From NCBI GenBank assembly GCA_021404985.1, contig QWHP01000149.1, positions 1-7,100 on the forward strand: a DNA stretch of 7,100 nucleotides, given 5' to 3'. This document shows, piece by piece, positions 5,526 through 7,100 of the stretch; position 1 is the stretch's first letter; each line of letters starts with the position of its first letter. A model generated the notes under the pieces. The model did no database searches, was not told the origin of the DNA, and worked only from the letters and a program-made list of their open reading frames with translations. The stretch is from Actinobacteria bacterium ATB1. GTDB lineage: Bacteria; Actinomycetota; Acidimicrobiia; UBA2766. Made by a program: the position numbers and the translations under genes.

Positions 5526-6332
5526 GTGGAAGCCCCCGAGGGCCTGAGGATCTCCACGGACGGAGCCATCCGGCGCATCGTCATCGACAGGGACAGCCGT
5601 GGGAACTCCCTCACGCCAGAGATGCGCAACGCGATGATCGATGCACTCGCGGACGCCCACGGCGATGTCGATGTGAGGTGCGTTGTCCTCACCGCCATCG
5701 GCATGCGCTTCTGCACAGGGGCGGACATCACTCCCCGTAAGAGCGGAGAGGGGCCCTCGACGGGGCCTGCTCCCGGTGAGGTGCGTGAGATGATGCGAAG
5801 CGGGGCCCAGCGCCTCTTCCGAGCGCTCTGGTCGTGCGAGAAGCCGGTCCTCTGCGGCCTCAACGGCACCGCTGCGGGCATCGGCGCACACATTGCTCTG
5901 GCATGCGACCTGATCGTCGCTGCCCGTTCGGCGAAGCTGATCGAGGTGTTCGCGCGGCGCGGACTCGTTCCAGACGGCGGAGGTGCGTACATCCTGCCGC
6001 GTCTCGTCGGCCCGCAGAAGGCGAAGGAACTCCTCTTCTTCGCCGACGACGTTCCTGCCGACGAGGCCCACCGCATCGGTCTCGTCAACGCCGTCGTCGA
6101 CGACGACGACTTCGAGTCCACCCTCCAAGCGTGGGCGGACCGCCTGGCGAGCGGGCCCACGCGGTCTTACGGATTCGCCAAGTACCTCGTCAACCGCTCT
6201 TTCGAGTCCGACCTCGAGTCGCTCCTCGATGCAGAGGCGGGTTTCGTGGAGTTGAACCAGCGCTCGGCCGACCAGAGGGAAGGCATCGCTTCGTTCGTGG
6301 AGAAGCGCGAGCCTCGTTTCACCGGGCGATGA
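5526..6332 (+). CDS. Enoyl-CoA hydratase/isomerase family protein, PaaG-like isomerase type
   Basis: A 268-residue crotonase-superfamily protein of normal length. The start is GTG 5526, four bases after AGGAGG (5516-5521). The CoA and oxyanion-hole segments are clear: RFCTGADI (61-68) and GLNGTAAGIGAHIALACDL (111-129). The two glutamates that define enoyl-CoA hydratases are absent: His122 stands where 'GGGCEla' has Glu, and Phe142 stands where 'qpEi.lG' has Glu. Asp150 in RRGLVPDGGGAYILPRLVG (144-162) matches the aspartate of PaaG-type enoyl-CoA isomerases ('GLVPDsGGtwlLPrlvG'). This points to shifting a double bond in an enoyl-CoA rather than adding water. Residues 71-90 form a Gly/Pro/Ser-rich insertion. 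It is transcribed divergently from the ACAD operon, probably under one operator, so the dehydrogenase product or a related unsaturated acyl-CoA may be its substrate. An atypical hydratase cannot be excluded. Confidence 0.92.
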   Translation: MEAPEGLRISTDGAIRRIVIDRDSRGNSLTPEMRNAMIDALADAHGDVDVRCVVLTAIGMRFCTGADITPRKSGEGPSTGPAPGEVREMMRSGAQRLFRALWSCEKPVLCGLNGTAAGIGAHIALACDLIVAARSAKLIEVFARRGLVPDGGGAYILPRLVGPQKAKELLFFADDVPADEAHRIGLVNAVVDDDDFESTLQAWADRLASGPTRSYGFAKYLVNRSFESDLESLLDAEAGFVELNQRSADQREGIASFVEKREPRFTGR

Positions 6333-6379
6333 CACGGGGAATCGTCCGGGTCGTAGCTTCGCCCGCCCTTTCGAGCCCG

Positions 6380-6392
6380 TATCCTCTGGTCG
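6380..6392 (+). promoter_or_regulatory. Predicted -10 box of a leaderless promoter
   Basis: TATCCT at 6380-6385 is a good -10 hexamer. It ends six bases before GTG 6392, so the expected first transcribed base falls at or next to the start codon. There is no ribosome-binding site upstream of this GTG and no convincing -35 box. This arrangement is typical of leaderless mRNAs, which are frequent in actinobacteria. Confidence 0.5.
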
Positions 6393-7100
6393 TGAAAGGC
6401 GACAGCATCTCGGGGGGCCGCTGGCTTCCGGAGCACAACCCGCCCACAAGACCGTTCCCGGCCGAGATCGAGCCCGAGTCCGTACCCCCCTTGCCCGAGA
6501 ACTGGAACGAACGTCCACTTCCCGAGCCCGAGGACACCGCGGGACTCGTAAGCTTTCGCCGCAGAGTACGCCTCGAGATCGCAGTGGTCGCAGCGATCTC
6601 CCTACTCCCCTTCGTCCCGTCGGCGATGTCCGGACTGTGGAACCCCACATCGGTAGGCGACATCCTGCAGATGAGCGGGGTACGGATCTCGACGCACATC
6701 CTGTCCTGGTTGGGCACGACGTCCTTGGCGCTCTTCCTCCTCTGGCGGGATGGACGCCTCAGAACTGCCGGTCTGGGCGGCTATCCGGTCGGCAGGGCCC
6801 TCTGGATTGGCATCGGGAGTGCCATCGTCGCCTACGCAGCCGCCTTCGTCGCCGGTATGCTCGTCGTCCTCTGGCAGGCACTGTTCGGCACCGTCGGCCT
6901 GCCCACCGCCGGCACCGGCTCCCTGCCGTTGACAGCGGGCACGGTCGCCGCCGCTGTGCTGATCTCTCTCACCGCCGGCGTCTCGGAAGAGATCGTCTTC
7001 CGGGGTTACATGATCAGCCGGTTTGCCGATGCCGGATGGGCCCGGGCCGGCTGGTGGGTGCCCCTTATCGCCTGGTCGCTCATACACGCGGGCCAGGGCG
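6392..7100 (+). CDS. CPBP family intramembrane metalloprotease, 3' truncated
   Basis: The first 236 residues of a membrane protein that continues past the right edge. A soluble N-terminal tail of about 55 residues is rich in Pro and Glu (for example ENWNERPLPEPED, 36-48). Hydrophobic segments follow at about 60-80, 102-118, 135-161 and 182-196. Then come the first CPBP/Abi motif, SEEIVFRG (198-205; glutamates 199 and 200, Arg204), and LIAWSLIHAGQG (225-236) with His232 of the second motif. In studied members, such as the eukaryotic Rce1 CAAX proteases, these Glu and His residues form the active site. Bacterial members have varied or unknown substrates. GTG 6392 is chosen because a -10 box lies just upstream and the tail reads through in frame; the gene then starts 59 bases after the crotonase stop. 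Nothing ties it functionally to the acyl-CoA genes. Confidence 0.88.
   Translation, partial: MKGDSISGGRWLPEHNPPTRPFPAEIEPESVPPLPENWNERPLPEPEDTAGLVSFRRRVRLEIAVVAAISLLPFVPSAMSGLWNPTSVGDILQMSGVRISTHILSWLGTTSLALFLLWRDGRLRTAGLGGYPVGRALWIGIGSAIVAYAAAFVAGMLVVLWQALFGTVGLPTAGTGSLPLTAGTVAAAVLISLTAGVSEEIVFRGYMISRFADAGWARAGWWVPLIAWSLIHAGQG

Noticed and set aside
6346..6366. Possible terminator hairpin after the crotonase gene (CGGG ... CCCG)
   Set aside because: Only four base pairs with a long loop and no T-tract; too weak to call.
5493..6650. Long minus-strand open frame (385 codons) opposite the crotonase gene
   Set aside because: The composition is typical of an antisense shadow, and it crosses the divergent promoter and the start of the CPBP gene.

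Overview
The window is GC-rich, tightly packed bacterial DNA. It has GTG starts, stop/start overlaps, paired acyl-CoA dehydrogenases and a promoter that looks leaderless. All of this fits an actinobacterium, perhaps of the Acidimicrobiia type, but there is no rRNA or other phylogenetic marker here, so the lineage is an inference. I see no IS element, tRNA, rRNA, CRISPR array or phage gene.

Left part (1-1300, plus strand): the last 70 codons of what looks like an acyl-CoA synthetase C-terminal domain, a hairpin resembling an intrinsic terminator, then a free-standing 294-residue DUF4261-like protein. Its 3' end converges on the next block.

Centre (5401 down to 1346, minus strand): a probable four-gene operon. 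In order of transcription it encodes a 403-residue acyl-CoA dehydrogenase (ACAD), a 330-residue ACAD, a 454-residue protein with the acetolactate-synthase fold but without the usual catalytic and thiamine-diphosphate motifs, and a small four-helix membrane protein. The first two look like complementary halves of one heteromeric dehydrogenase. One carries the SEPGAGSD loop and a candidate catalytic glutamate; the other carries the FAD-binding R-x-x-FG and Q-x-x-GG motifs. The degenerate ThDP-fold protein is translationally coupled to the second ACAD through a GTGA overlap.

Divergent gene (5526-6332, plus strand): a crotonase-superfamily protein. It lacks both hydratase glutamates but keeps the aspartate used by PaaG-type enoyl-CoA isomerases. 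The short gap between it and the ACAD operon holds a perfect 8-bp inverted repeat. Each arm of the repeat doubles as the -35 box of one of two back-to-back promoters, so one repressor could control both transcripts. Together these genes suggest one regulated acyl-CoA degradation unit: dehydrogenation by the ACAD pair, then double-bond shifting by the isomerase. The substrate cannot be read from the sequence.

Right edge (6392-7100, plus strand): the first 236 codons of a CPBP-family intramembrane protease with a proline-rich N-terminal tail. It probably starts from a leaderless transcript and runs off the window.
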